DNA of 64,000 bases from positions 3,285,001 through 3,349,000 of the forward strand of contig NZ_CP112866.1 of NCBI RefSeq assembly GCF_026410085.1. The letters run 5' to 3'. This DNA is from Pseudomonas quebecensis. GTDB lineage: Bacteria > Pseudomonadota > Gammaproteobacteria > Pseudomonadales > Pseudomonadaceae. The notes under the pieces are model-generated. The model worked only from the letters and a program-made list of their open reading frames with translations. It searched no databases and was not told the DNA's origin. The translations under genes and the position numbers were made by a program. This document shows, piece after piece, positions 26,492 to 34,792 of the stretch; positions within the stretch are counted from its first letter, which is position 1; each line of letters opens with the position of its first letter.

Positions 26492-27278
26492 AGCCGGCCC
26501 GGCCTCGCTCTACCATCGCGTGGTGGTGTACCTGCTATTTGCCATTCTGGTACTGCCGTTGGTCGGCACGTTTATCTATTCGATTGCGAGCAGTTGGTCG
26601 GCGACCATTCTGCCGGCCGGTTTTACCGTGAAATGGTATGTGCAGCTGTGGAGCGACCCGCGCTTCCTGATGGCCTTCGGTCAGTCGCTGCTGGTGTGTG
26701 TGGGCGCGTTGATCCTGTCGGTGGTGCTGATCCTGCCGCTGCTGTTTGTGGTGCATTACCACTTCCCCAAGCTCGACGCGCTGATGAATATCCTGATCCT
26801 GCTGCCCTTTGCGGTGCCGCCTGTGGTGTCGTCGGTCGGCTTGCTGCAGCTCTACGGCTCCGGGCCGATGGCGATGGTGGGCACGCCGTGGATCCTGATC
26901 GGCTGCTACTTCACCGTGGCGCTGCCATTCATGTACCGGGCCATTACCAACAACCTGCAGGCCATCAACCTGCGTGACCTGATGGACGCCGCCCAACTGC
27001 TCGGTGCCAGCACCTGGCAGGCCGCGATCCTGGTCGTACTGCCCAACCTGCGCAAAGGCCTGATGGTGGCGCTGCTGCTGTCGTTCTCGTTCCTGTTCGG
27101 CGAGTTCGTGTTCGCCAACATCCTGGTGGGCACCCGCTACGAAACCCTGCAGGTGTACCTCAACAACATGCGCAACAGCAGCGGCCATTTCACCAGCGCC
27201 GTGGTCATTTCCTACTTCTTCTTTGTGCTGGTACTGACCTGGGCCGCCACCTTCTTGAACAAGGACAAAAGCCAATGA
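26478..27278 (+). CDS. ABC transporter permease, AEP/iron-type, second
   Basis: 266 residues, about six membrane helices, with the EAA loop in DLMDAAQLLGASTWQAAILVVLP that contacts the ATPase. It overlaps the first permease by 14 bp and the ATPase gene by four (ATGA). The two non-identical permeases indicate a heterodimeric channel as in PhnU/PhnV. Confidence 0.88.
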   Translation: MSRAEAGPASLYHRVVVYLLFAILVLPLVGTFIYSIASSWSATILPAGFTVKWYVQLWSDPRFLMAFGQSLLVCVGALILSVVLILPLLFVVHYHFPKLDALMNILILLPFAVPPVVSSVGLLQLYGSGPMAMVGTPWILIGCYFTVALPFMYRAITNNLQAINLRDLMDAAQLLGASTWQAAILVVLPNLRKGLMVALLLSFSFLFGEFVFANILVGTRYETLQVYLNNMRNSSGHFTSAVVISYFFFVLVLTWAATFLNKDKSQ

Positions 27279-28264
27279 GCTTCGTCAGCGTGCAACACTT
27301 GCAGAAAAGCTACGCCGGCACACCGGTGTTCAGCGATATCAACTGCGACATCGCCCAGGGCGAATTCGTCACCCTGCTCGGACCGTCCGGTTGCGGCAAA
27401 TCAACGCTGCTGCGCTGCATCGCCGGGCTGACCGCGGTAGACAGCGGCAAGATCCTGCTGGACGGCCAGGACATCGTTCCGCTGAGCCCACAAAGACGCA
27501 ACATCGGCATGGTGTTCCAGAGTTACGCGCTGTTCCCCAACATGACCGTGGAACAGAACGTCGCCTTCGGCCTGCGCATGCAAAAGGTCAACGCCGATGA
27601 CAGCCGCAGGCGCGTGCAGGAAGTGCTGCAACTGGTCGAACTCACTGAGCTGGCCGGCCGTTACCCGCACCAGATGTCCGGCGGCCAGTGCCAGCGCGTG
27701 GCCCTGGCCCGCTCCCTGGTCACCCGGCCGCGCCTGCTGCTGCTTGACGAACCGCTGTCGGCGCTCGACGCGCGGATTCGCAAGCATCTGCGCGAACAGA
27801 TCCGCGAAATCCAGCGCGAATTGGGGCTCACCACGATTTTCGTGACCCATGACCAGGAAGAAGCGCTGACCATGTCCGACCGCATCTTCCTGATGAACCA
27901 GGGCAAGATCGTACAGAGCGGCGATGCGGAGACGCTCTATACAGCGCCGGTGGATGTTTTCGCCGCCGGTTTTATCGGTAACTACAACCTGCTGGACGCC
28001 GACAAGGCCAGCCGCTTGCTGCAACGCCCGATCAGCGGGCGCATTGCGATCCGCCCGGAAGCCATCGAACTGAGCCGCAACGGCGAACTCGACGCGCAGG
28101 TACGCAGCCACAGCCTGCTGGGCAACGTGATCCGCTACCGCATCGAGGCCCGGGGCGTGGAACTGGTGGTGGATGTACTCAACCGCTCGGCGGACGATCT
28201 GCACCCCGATGGCCAGCGCCTGGCACTTTCCATCGACCCCAGCGCGCTATGTGAAGTAGCCTGA
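27275..28264 (+). CDS. ABC transporter ATPase, AEP/iron-type
   Basis: 329 residues. Walker A is GPSGCGKSTLL, the Q-loop lies in MVFQSYALFPNM, the signature is MSGGQCQRVALARSL, Walker B LLLLDEPLSALD and the switch His TIFVTHDQEEAL. After residue 240 comes a short TOBE-like domain, as in PotA/FbpC/PhnT. It energises the importer encoded just upstream. Confidence 0.9.
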   Translation: MSFVSVQHLQKSYAGTPVFSDINCDIAQGEFVTLLGPSGCGKSTLLRCIAGLTAVDSGKILLDGQDIVPLSPQRRNIGMVFQSYALFPNMTVEQNVAFGLRMQKVNADDSRRRVQEVLQLVELTELAGRYPHQMSGGQCQRVALARSLVTRPRLLLLDEPLSALDARIRKHLREQIREIQRELGLTTIFVTHDQEEALTMSDRIFLMNQGKIVQSGDAETLYTAPVDVFAAGFIGNYNLLDADKASRLLQRPISGRIAIRPEAIELSRNGELDAQVRSHSLLGNVIRYRIEARGVELVVDVLNRSADDLHPDGQRLALSIDPSALCEVA

Positions 28265-28292
28265 GCAGCGATTTATTGAGAGAGCGTAACGG

Positions 28293-28946
28293 ATGGCACT
28301 GGTAATTTTTGATTTGGACGACACCCTGATCCACGGCGACTGCGCCACCTTATGGAGCGAGCAGATGGGCCGTCTGGGCTGGGTCGACCCCGAGTCGTTC
28401 ATGCGCAGAAACAACGAACTGATGGACGCCTACAGCCAGGGCAAACTGGCCATGGAAGACTTTATGGACTTCAGCCTGGAGCCGATGATCGGCCGCACGC
28501 CGGAAGAAATCGAGCACTTGGTGGAGCCGTGGGTCGAAGACGTGATCGAACCGCTGATCTACAGCGACGCCACCAAAACCATTGCCCGCCACCGCGCTCA
28601 GGGCGACCGGATTCTGGTGATCTCGGCCTCGGGCACGCATCTGGTCAAGCCGATTGCGGCGCGCATCGGTATCGATGAGGTACTGGGGATTGAGCTGGAG
28701 GTCAGCCATGGCGTTTACAGCGGCAAGACCGTGGGCGTACTCACCTACCGTGAAGGCAAGATTACGCGTTTGCAGGACTGGTTGGCGCAGGAAAATGAAA
28801 CCTTGGACGGCGCGTACTTCTATTCGGATTCGCGCAATGATTTGCCATTGCTGTTGAAGGTCGATCACCCGCAGGTGGTAAACCCGGACCCGGTGTTGCG
28901 GGCACATGCCGAGCAGGCGAACTGGCCGATTCATCACTGGGTTTGA
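28293..28946 (+). CDS. HAD subfamily IB phosphatase (SerB-like)
   Basis: 217 residues. The nucleophile motif DxDxT is FDLDDTL (residues 5-11). Motif II is VISASGTH, and motif IV the acidic SDSRNDLPLL. The helical cap is that of phosphoserine-phosphatase-like enzymes. It follows the ATPase gene by 28 bp and is likely in the same operon, where it could dephosphorylate a phosphomonoester made by the AP-superfamily enzyme. The substrate cannot be told from sequence. Confidence 0.85.
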   Translation: MALVIFDLDDTLIHGDCATLWSEQMGRLGWVDPESFMRRNNELMDAYSQGKLAMEDFMDFSLEPMIGRTPEEIEHLVEPWVEDVIEPLIYSDATKTIARHRAQGDRILVISASGTHLVKPIAARIGIDEVLGIELEVSHGVYSGKTVGVLTYREGKITRLQDWLAQENETLDGAYFYSDSRNDLPLLLKVDHPQVVNPDPVLRAHAEQANWPIHHWV

Positions 28947-29237
28947 TGCGCGTGAACTCCGCGCCAGGGCGCACGCTGTCAGCTGATGGTGAACAGAGCC
29001 CTGCAGGCTGCCATAAATCGACGCGATCAAAGCCGGAAGTCGTCATTGGAATGCGAAACGAGCCTACATCGTGTGTAGGACTCCGAGCGCCAAGCACATC
29101 ACATGACCTTCAACGCCTTGCAATGCTTTCACAGTGCCTCCATAGTGACTCTGGACTGAGCCCGTAGCAGTAGCGCCGGGCTTTTTGCATTATGCGACCG
29201 GCCCACACGGAACCGGCGACTTCAAAGACGGCCTAAT
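28947..29237. terminator. Intergenic region with rho-independent terminator at 29158-29187
   Basis: AGCCCG (29159-29164) pairs with CGGGCT (29177-29182), followed by TTTT. The stem is short but the layout is standard, ending the phosphonate-type operon 50 bp before prc. The other 200 bp hold nothing I recognise. Confidence 0.65.
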
Positions 29238-31352
29238 ATGCGTTATCAATTGCCCCCGCGTCGAACCAGCATGAAGCATCTGTTCCCCAGCACCGCCCTC
29301 GCTCTTTTCATTGGTCTCGGCTTTGCGTCGATGTCGACCAATACGTTCGCAGCCAACAGCTGGGACAACCTTCAGCCGGATCGCGATGAGGTGATTGCCA
29401 GCCTTAACGTCGTCGAGTTGCTCAAGCGTCATCACTACAGCAAGCCGCCGCTGGACGACGCGCGCTCGGTGATCATCTACGACAGCTACCTCAAGCTGCT
29501 GGACCCGTCGCGCAGCTACTTCCTGGCCAGCGATATCGCTGAGTTCGACAAGTGGAAGACCCAGTTCGACGACTTCCTCAAGAGCGGCGACCTGCAACCC
29601 GGCTTCACCATCTACAAGCGCTACCTGGACCGCGTCAAAGCGCGTCTGGACTTCGCATTGGCTGAACTGGACAAAGGCGTCGACAAACTTGACTTCACCC
29701 AGAAGGAAACCCTTCTGGTGGACCGCAAGGACGCCCCTTGGCTGACCAGCACCGCCGCCCTCGACGACCTGTGGCGCAAACGCGTCAAGGACGAAGTGCT
29801 GCGCCTGAAGATCGCCGGCAAGGAACCCAAGGCCATCCAGGAGCTGTTGACCAAGCGCTACAAGAATCAGCTGGCGCGTCTGGACCAGACCCGCGCGGAA
29901 GATATCTTCCAGGCGTACATCAACACCTTCGCGATGTCCTACGACCCGCACACCAATTATCTGTCGCCAGATAATGCGGAAAATTTCGATATCAATATGA
30001 GTCTGTCGCTGGAAGGCATCGGTGCCGTCCTGCAAAGCGATAATGACCAGGTCAAGATCGTGCGTCTGGTGCCGGCTGGTCCGGCGGACAAGACCAAGCA
30101 GGTCGCCCCGGCCGACAAGATCATCGGCGTGGCCCAGGCCGACAAAGAGATGGTCGATGTGGTCGGCTGGCGCCTGGACGAAGTGGTCAAGTTGATCCGT
30201 GGGCCGAAAGGCAGCGTGGTGCGCCTGGAAGTAATCCCGCACACCAACGCGCCCAACGACCAGACCAGCAAGATCGTGTCCATCACCCGCGAAGCGGTGA
30301 AACTCGAAGACCAGGCGGTGCAGAAGAAAGTCCTGAACCTCAAGCAGGATGGCAAGGACTACAAACTGGGGGTGATTGAGATCCCAGCGTTCTACCTGGA
30401 CTTCAAGGCGTTCCGTGCCGGTGATCCGGACTACAAGAGCACCACCCGCGACGTTAAGAAAATCCTGACAGAGCTGCAGAAGGAAAAAGTCGACGGCGTG
30501 GTCATCGACCTGCGCAATAACGGCGGTGGCTCGCTGCAGGAAGCCACCGAACTGACCAGCCTGTTTATCGACAAGGGCCCGACCGTGTTGGTACGCAACG
30601 CCGACGGCCGTGTCGACGTGCTGGAAGACGAGAATCCAGGCGCATTCTACAAAGGGCCGATGGCACTGCTGGTCAATCGTCTCTCGGCGTCGGCGTCGGA
30701 GATTTTCGCCGGTGCCATGCAGGATTATCACCGTGCATTGATTATCGGCGGCCAGACCTTCGGCAAAGGCACGGTGCAGACCATCCAGCCGCTCAACCAT
30801 GGCGAGCTCAAGCTGACACTGGCGAAGTTCTACCGAGTGTCCGGGCAAAGCACACAGCATCAGGGCGTATTGCCTGACATTGATTTCCCGTCGGTCATCG
30901 ACACCAAGGAAATCGGCGAAAGCGCCCTGCCGGAAGCCATGCCGTGGGACACCATTCGTCCCGCGATCAAGCCGGCCTCCGACCCGTTCAAACCGTTCCT
31001 CGTACAGTTGAAAGCTGACCACGACGCTCGCTCTGCCAAAGATGCCGAGTTCGTCTTCATCCGCGACAAACTGGCCCTGGCCAAAAAACTGATGGAAGAA
31101 AAGACCGTCAGCCTTAATGAAGTGGACCGTCGCGCACAGCACAGCGATATCGAAAACAAGCAACTGGCCCTGGAAAACATCCGTCGCAAGGCCAAGGGCG
31201 AGGATCCGCTCAAAGAGTTGAAGAAAGAAGACGAAGATGCATTGCCGACCGAGGCGGATAAAACCAAGCCGGAAGACGATGCCTACCTGGCTGAAACCGG
31301 GCGGATCCTGCTGGACTACCTGAAGATCAGCAAGCAGGTAGCCAAGCAGTAA
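29238..31352 (+). CDS. prc: Carboxy-terminal processing protease Prc/Tsp (AlgO)
   Basis: 704 residues. After a signal peptide (cleavage near NTFAANS) comes a Tsp N-terminal domain, a PDZ domain around 230-330 (IGAVLQSDNDQVKIVRLVPAGPA region) and the S41 protease core. The catalytic Ser lies in RLSASASEIFAG and the Lys in GQTFGKGTVQ. It degrades misfolded or C-terminally marked periplasmic proteins; in P. aeruginosa it affects MucA turnover and alginate. The start could also be the ATG at 29271. A strong terminator follows. Confidence 0.94.
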   Translation: MRYQLPPRRTSMKHLFPSTALALFIGLGFASMSTNTFAANSWDNLQPDRDEVIASLNVVELLKRHHYSKPPLDDARSVIIYDSYLKLLDPSRSYFLASDIAEFDKWKTQFDDFLKSGDLQPGFTIYKRYLDRVKARLDFALAELDKGVDKLDFTQKETLLVDRKDAPWLTSTAALDDLWRKRVKDEVLRLKIAGKEPKAIQELLTKRYKNQLARLDQTRAEDIFQAYINTFAMSYDPHTNYLSPDNAENFDINMSLSLEGIGAVLQSDNDQVKIVRLVPAGPADKTKQVAPADKIIGVAQADKEMVDVVGWRLDEVVKLIRGPKGSVVRLEVIPHTNAPNDQTSKIVSITREAVKLEDQAVQKKVLNLKQDGKDYKLGVIEIPAFYLDFKAFRAGDPDYKSTTRDVKKILTELQKEKVDGVVIDLRNNGGGSLQEATELTSLFIDKGPTVLVRNADGRVDVLEDENPGAFYKGPMALLVNRLSASASEIFAGAMQDYHRALIIGGQTFGKGTVQTIQPLNHGELKLTLAKFYRVSGQSTQHQGVLPDIDFPSVIDTKEIGESALPEAMPWDTIRPAIKPASDPFKPFLVQLKADHDARSAKDAEFVFIRDKLALAKKLMEEKTVSLNEVDRRAQHSDIENKQLALENIRRKAKGEDPLKELKKEDEDALPTEADKTKPEDDAYLAETGRILLDYLKISKQVAKQ

Positions 31353-31421
31353 CTGATGGCAATTTAATGTGAACGCTCCCCGGAGTGTCATCAAATAGAC
31401 ATCATTCTGTCGTGAAATGAG

Positions 31422-31456
31422 GGACCCCAGGCTTCAGGCCTGGGGTCCTTTTTTTT
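31422..31456 (+). terminator. Rho-independent terminator of prc
   Basis: A perfect 11-bp GC-rich stem (GGACCCCAGGC, 31422-31432, with 31438-31448) with a five-base loop and eight T residues. It ends only 14 bases before the next start codon. Confidence 0.95.
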
Positions 31457-31469
31457 GACCGAGACCGCC

Positions 31470-33239
31470 ATGACCACGACCGAACAGCTGAATGCACTGA
31501 GCTCAATCCTGGCTCAAGGCAGTTTGCACAGTCTGTTCCAGCCGATCATCTGCTTGTCCGAGCGGCGGATTCTTGGTTATGAAGCCCTCAGTCGCGGGCC
31601 ATCCAACAGCCCCCTGCACTCGCCCGTCGCCTTGTTCGCCATCGCGGGCCAAACCGGCCGCCTCAGCGAATTGGAAATTGCCTGCCGCGAGAGCGCCTGC
31701 CGCCGGTTCAGCGAGCAAAAGCTGCCGGGTAAGCTGTTTCTGAACATCTCACCCGAATCGCTGATGGAAACCGCACACCAACCCGGGCGCACCCTGCAAC
31801 TGCTGCACGACTTTGGCATCCCGCCGAGCCAGGTGGTGATCGAGCTCACCGAGCAGACGCCCACCGACGATTTCAACCTCTTGCAGACCGCGTTGCATCA
31901 CTATCGCAACATGGGTTTTTCGATTGCTCTGGACGATTTGGGGGCCGGCTATTCGAGCCTGCGGCTATGGTCGGAGCTGCGCCCGGACTATGTGAAGATC
32001 GATCGTCATTTTATCGATGGCATCCATCAGGATGCGCTCAAGCGCGAGTTTGTCGGCTCGATCCTGCAGATCGCTCGGGCGTCGCGCGCGCAGGTCATCG
32101 CCGAAGGGATCGAATTGCCGGAGGAGCTGGCAGTGTTGACCGAGATGGGTGTCGACCTGGTCCAGGGGTACCTGCTCTGCCGCCCGCAGGAACAGCCGCC
32201 GCAGGAAGCACGCCTGATGCTGCCCAAGCCTGACAGCGCCAGCGTGACCCTCAACGATGAAGGCAGTGACCTCAGCGCCCTGCTCAACGAACAACCGGCC
32301 GTGGACCAGGATACTGCCACCGCCCAGGTGCTGGAGGCGTTTCGCCGCCAGGCCAATCTCAATTCCCTGGCGGTACTCGATGGGCGCGGCCACCCGGTGG
32401 GTATCGTGCATCGGCATTCGCTGTCCGACGCGCTGCTCAAGCCGTTCGCCACCGACCTGTTCGCGCGCAAGCCCATCAGCCGCCTGATGAGCAACGACTT
32501 CCTGGCGGTGGAACTGAGCCAGTCGCTGCAACAGGTCAGCCGCCTGCTGACCAGCCGCGCACGGCAACGGATCGAGGAAGACTTCATCATCACGCTCAAT
32601 GGCGATTACCTGGGCCTGGGGCGGGTGATCGATGTGCTGAAGTTAATTACCGAACTGAAAATCCAACAGGCGCGCTACGCCAACCCATTGACCCTGCTGC
32701 CGGGCAACGTGCCGATTCAGCAGTGCCTCGCACGGCTGTTGCAGCAACAGCGTGAATCGGTGATCTGCTACGTGGACATCGACAGTTTCAAGCCCTTCAA
32801 CGATATCTACGGCTATGGACGTGGGGACGAGGTGTTGCTGTGCCTGGCGCAGTGCCTGAACGACCGGGTCGACCCCAGCCGCGACTTCGTCGGGCATATC
32901 GGTGGGGATGATTTTCTACTGGTGCTGGGGCCGCAGGACTGGCGCAGGCGGCTCAATCAGTTGCTGGATGATTTCCACACCCAGTGCCGACGCTTCTACC
33001 GCGCCGAACACTTGGATGCCGGCTGCTTCGTGGCGTTGAACCGCCAGGGCATACGTCAGGAATTCGCATTGCTGTCGTTGTCGATCGGCGTGGTCCATTT
33101 ATACCCACAGGCCTGCGGGCACCTGGATGCCAGTCAGTTGGCAGAGCTGGCGTCGCAGGCCAAGCACCACGCAAAAGATGTGGCCGGCTACAGCATCCAT
33201 GTCATCGACAGCATGGACATGCTGCCCCAGCCACTTTAG
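31470..33239 (+). CDS. EAL-CBS-GGDEF cyclic-di-GMP enzyme
   Basis: 589 residues from the ATG at 31470. The EAL domain (about 10-250) retains its catalytic set: YEALSRG, LNISPE, IELTEQ, ALDDLGAGYSSL, KIDRHFI and AEGIE, so phosphodiesterase activity is expected. A paired CBS segment (about 270-385) may bind adenosine nucleotides. The GGDEF domain (about 405-580) has GGDDF in place of GGDEF, leaving synthase activity uncertain. Linkage to prc matches P. aeruginosa PA3257-PA3258. No membrane helices, so cytosolic. Confidence 0.92.
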   Translation: MTTTEQLNALSSILAQGSLHSLFQPIICLSERRILGYEALSRGPSNSPLHSPVALFAIAGQTGRLSELEIACRESACRRFSEQKLPGKLFLNISPESLMETAHQPGRTLQLLHDFGIPPSQVVIELTEQTPTDDFNLLQTALHHYRNMGFSIALDDLGAGYSSLRLWSELRPDYVKIDRHFIDGIHQDALKREFVGSILQIARASRAQVIAEGIELPEELAVLTEMGVDLVQGYLLCRPQEQPPQEARLMLPKPDSASVTLNDEGSDLSALLNEQPAVDQDTATAQVLEAFRRQANLNSLAVLDGRGHPVGIVHRHSLSDALLKPFATDLFARKPISRLMSNDFLAVELSQSLQQVSRLLTSRARQRIEEDFIITLNGDYLGLGRVIDVLKLITELKIQQARYANPLTLLPGNVPIQQCLARLLQQQRESVICYVDIDSFKPFNDIYGYGRGDEVLLCLAQCLNDRVDPSRDFVGHIGGDDFLLVLGPQDWRRRLNQLLDDFHTQCRRFYRAEHLDAGCFVALNRQGIRQEFALLSLSIGVVHLYPQACGHLDASQLAELASQAKHHAKDVAGYSIHVIDSMDMLPQPL

Positions 33240-33607
33240 GCCTCGGCGGATTCCGGGTACTCGTACTCGAACACCCGCACCACCTCGGACGCATGCCAGG
33301 AAGCCGCGGCCACGCCATCGGACGGCCCGCTGAAACGCCCCAGGCGCTCCACGCATTCGAAGAAACCGGTACGCGGCAGGCGGCTGGCGCCCTGGCTGAT
33401 CACCAGGGAACTGCGCAATGGCTGCTCGGCTTTGGCATCCAGCGCCGCCAAGTGCTCGAGGGCCGCGGCCAGGGTCTGCATGGCTGGCGAGGGGAATTGC
33501 AGGCGCTCAAGCAGCGCGCGGTAGGTCAGCAAATGGCGCTGGCGGCGCGCCTGGTCCAGCTCGTTGAGCAACCCATCCCAGTGTTGACGGCTGATACGTA
33601 AACTCAA
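33236..33607 (-). CDS. Hypothetical protein paired with XRE regulator
   Basis: 123 residues, soluble, mostly helical at the N-terminus. The start appears to be TTG at 33607, which overlaps the stop of the upstream XRE gene and has a strong GGAGG at the right distance. Its 3' end overlaps the end of the convergent EAL-GGDEF gene by four bases. I recognise no family. The coupling suggests it works with the regulator, for example as partner or target. Confidence 0.7.
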   Translation of the reverse strand: MSLRISRQHWDGLLNELDQARRQRHLLTYRALLERLQFPSPAMQTLAAALEHLAALDAKAEQPLRSSLVISQGASRLPRTGFFECVERLGRFSGPSDGVAAASWHASEVVRVFEYEYPESAEA

Positions 33608-33942
33608 GATTCATCCCTCCACCCTGCAACGCCCAATTCCCAGGCCAGGCTGCGGCGGATCGCGGCATCCGGCTGGCGCTCACCCTTTTCGATCAATTCA
33701 AGATACGAGGGGCTGATGCCCACGGTGCGGGCCAGTCCTTCAATAGCCAGGCCCTTGGCTTCACGCAGCCCACGCAAGTCGGCGAGCGGCCGAAGGTCCT
33801 GCTCGGCAACCGCTCGGGCAACAGGGGAAGAAGGTGACGGAGGCTGTTGCTGACCGGCCGCGTTGAGCAGCGCCTGGTATTGATCCCATGGCAACACCGC
33901 ATATTCGGGTTCGCCATTGCGTGAAATTATCTGAATATCCAT
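33604..33942 (-). CDS. XRE-type helix-turn-helix regulator
   Basis: 112 residues from the ATG at 33942. The N-terminal piece MDIQIISRNGEPEYAVLPW resembles antitoxin-like dimerisation segments. The C-terminal HTH reads REAKGLAIEGLARTVGISPS followed by YLELIEKGERQPD. Palindromes upstream (33966-33978 and 33987-34004) suggest autoregulation. A toxin-antitoxin arrangement is possible, but the partner is not a recognised toxin. Confidence 0.82.
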   Translation of the reverse strand: MDIQIISRNGEPEYAVLPWDQYQALLNAAGQQQPPSPSSPVARAVAEQDLRPLADLRGLREAKGLAIEGLARTVGISPSYLELIEKGERQPDAAIRRSLAWELGVAGWRDES

Positions 33943-33952
33943 GACCGCCCCG

Positions 33953-34004
33953 TAGGATAACAACACTTACAGCGTAAGCACTTTCCTTAGGAGTGTAATC
34001 CTAA
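33953..34004. promoter_or_regulatory. Palindromic operator region of XRE gene
   Basis: It contains CTTAC-AGC-GTAAG (33966-33978) and TTAGGA-N6-TCCTAA (33987-34004), both perfect, plus a TAGGAT half-site at 33953-33958. They fill the region immediately upstream of the XRE start codon, where an autorepressor would bind. Confidence 0.6.
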
Positions 34005-34038
34005 CAGCCACAAAGGTCGCAGGGGGATAGCCACGGGT

Positions 34039-34494
34039 TCAGTTTTTTTGCGGGTTTTCCTCAGCCAACAGCGCCGGCGTTGCAGGCAGACGCTCCACCA
34101 CCGCCAGCTTCTCCGGGCGCTGGGCATTACGCCAGGCGCGAAAGGCGCTCAATTCGCCTTCCAACGTCTTCATCACCCACGCCAGTACGGCGATATCATC
34201 GAACATGCCGAACATCGGGATGAAGTCCGGGATCGCATCAATCGGGCTCAGGAAATACATCAGACCGGCCACTATCGAAATCAGCGCCTTGGGGCTGATG
34301 GCGCGGTACTCACCACGCCAGTAGGCCAGGCACAGGGCCTGAAGCAACTTGAGATCATCCTTGAGTTTGCCCAGGCGGTTGCCCTGGCTGGAGCCCTTGG
34401 CCGCCACCGCGAACAGCAACGTCGGCAAGCGTCCACGTCCCAGCAAGCGAGCCGCCATGGGCAGGAATCGGGTGAAATTGAAAGGTGGTTTCAT
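34039..34494 (-). CDS. YkvA/DUF1232 family protein
   Basis: 151 residues. The DUF1232 core is clear: AISPKALISIVAGLMYFLSP, then IDAIPDFIPMFGMFDDIAVLAW, a hydrophobic hairpin likely embedded in the inner membrane. A basic N-terminal segment precedes it. The molecular role of the family is unknown. The 5' region carries a striking DnaA-box palindrome 26 bp upstream of its start. Confidence 0.85.
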   Translation of the reverse strand: MKPPFNFTRFLPMAARLLGRGRLPTLLFAVAAKGSSQGNRLGKLKDDLKLLQALCLAYWRGEYRAISPKALISIVAGLMYFLSPIDAIPDFIPMFGMFDDIAVLAWVMKTLEGELSAFRAWRNAQRPEKLAVVERLPATPALLAEENPQKN

Positions 34495-34519
34495 GGGTCA
34501 CTCCAGTTCCAGTCGACGC

Positions 34520-34554
34520 ACAAGGTTATCCACACAAATTGTGGATAACCTTGT
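34520..34554. promoter_or_regulatory. Perfect inverted pair of DnaA boxes
   Basis: Two perfect 15-base arms (ACAAGGTTATCCACA and its complement) are separated by five bases. Each arm contains TTATCCACA, the consensus high-affinity DnaA box, at 34526-34534 and inverted at 34540-34548. It lies 26 bp upstream of the DUF1232 start. It has no following T-run on either strand, so it is not a normal terminator. It could be a DnaA-responsive operator or titration site. Confidence 0.7.
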
Positions 34555-34750
34555 GAACAGAGCCTGTTTTGCGGGCTGAAAGCCACGAACTACAAGGCTT
34601 GCAGTCAGATCGGGCGTTTTTTGCGCACATCAAAAAAACCCAAGAATTCATTGACTTGGCGTTGCCGTGCGGTTACCCGTGCTCGAGTGTTATATCAGAC
34701 TGTTACAGGCTTTGGACGTTCGGTTGAATGTGTGCAGGCCGCAGAAACAA

Positions 34751-34776
34751 CAACGCCCCGTCTCGACGGGGCGTTG
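34751..34776 (-). terminator. Terminator of FKBP gene
   Basis: CAACGCCCCGTC (34751-34762) pairs with GACGGGGCGTTG (34765-34776). On the minus strand a T-rich TTGTTTCTG follows. It is placed 17 bp after the FKBP stop codon. The 240 bp between this and the DUF1232 gene contains, besides the DnaA-box palindrome, no recognisable gene. Confidence 0.85.
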
Positions 34777-34792
34777 TGTGTTCAGGCGCCGG

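Noticed and set aside
29190..31394. 734-codon open frame antisense to prc
   Set aside because: It mirrors a well-supported protease gene in high-GC DNA, has no ribosome binding site or family resemblance, and its composition is that of a codon-position shadow.
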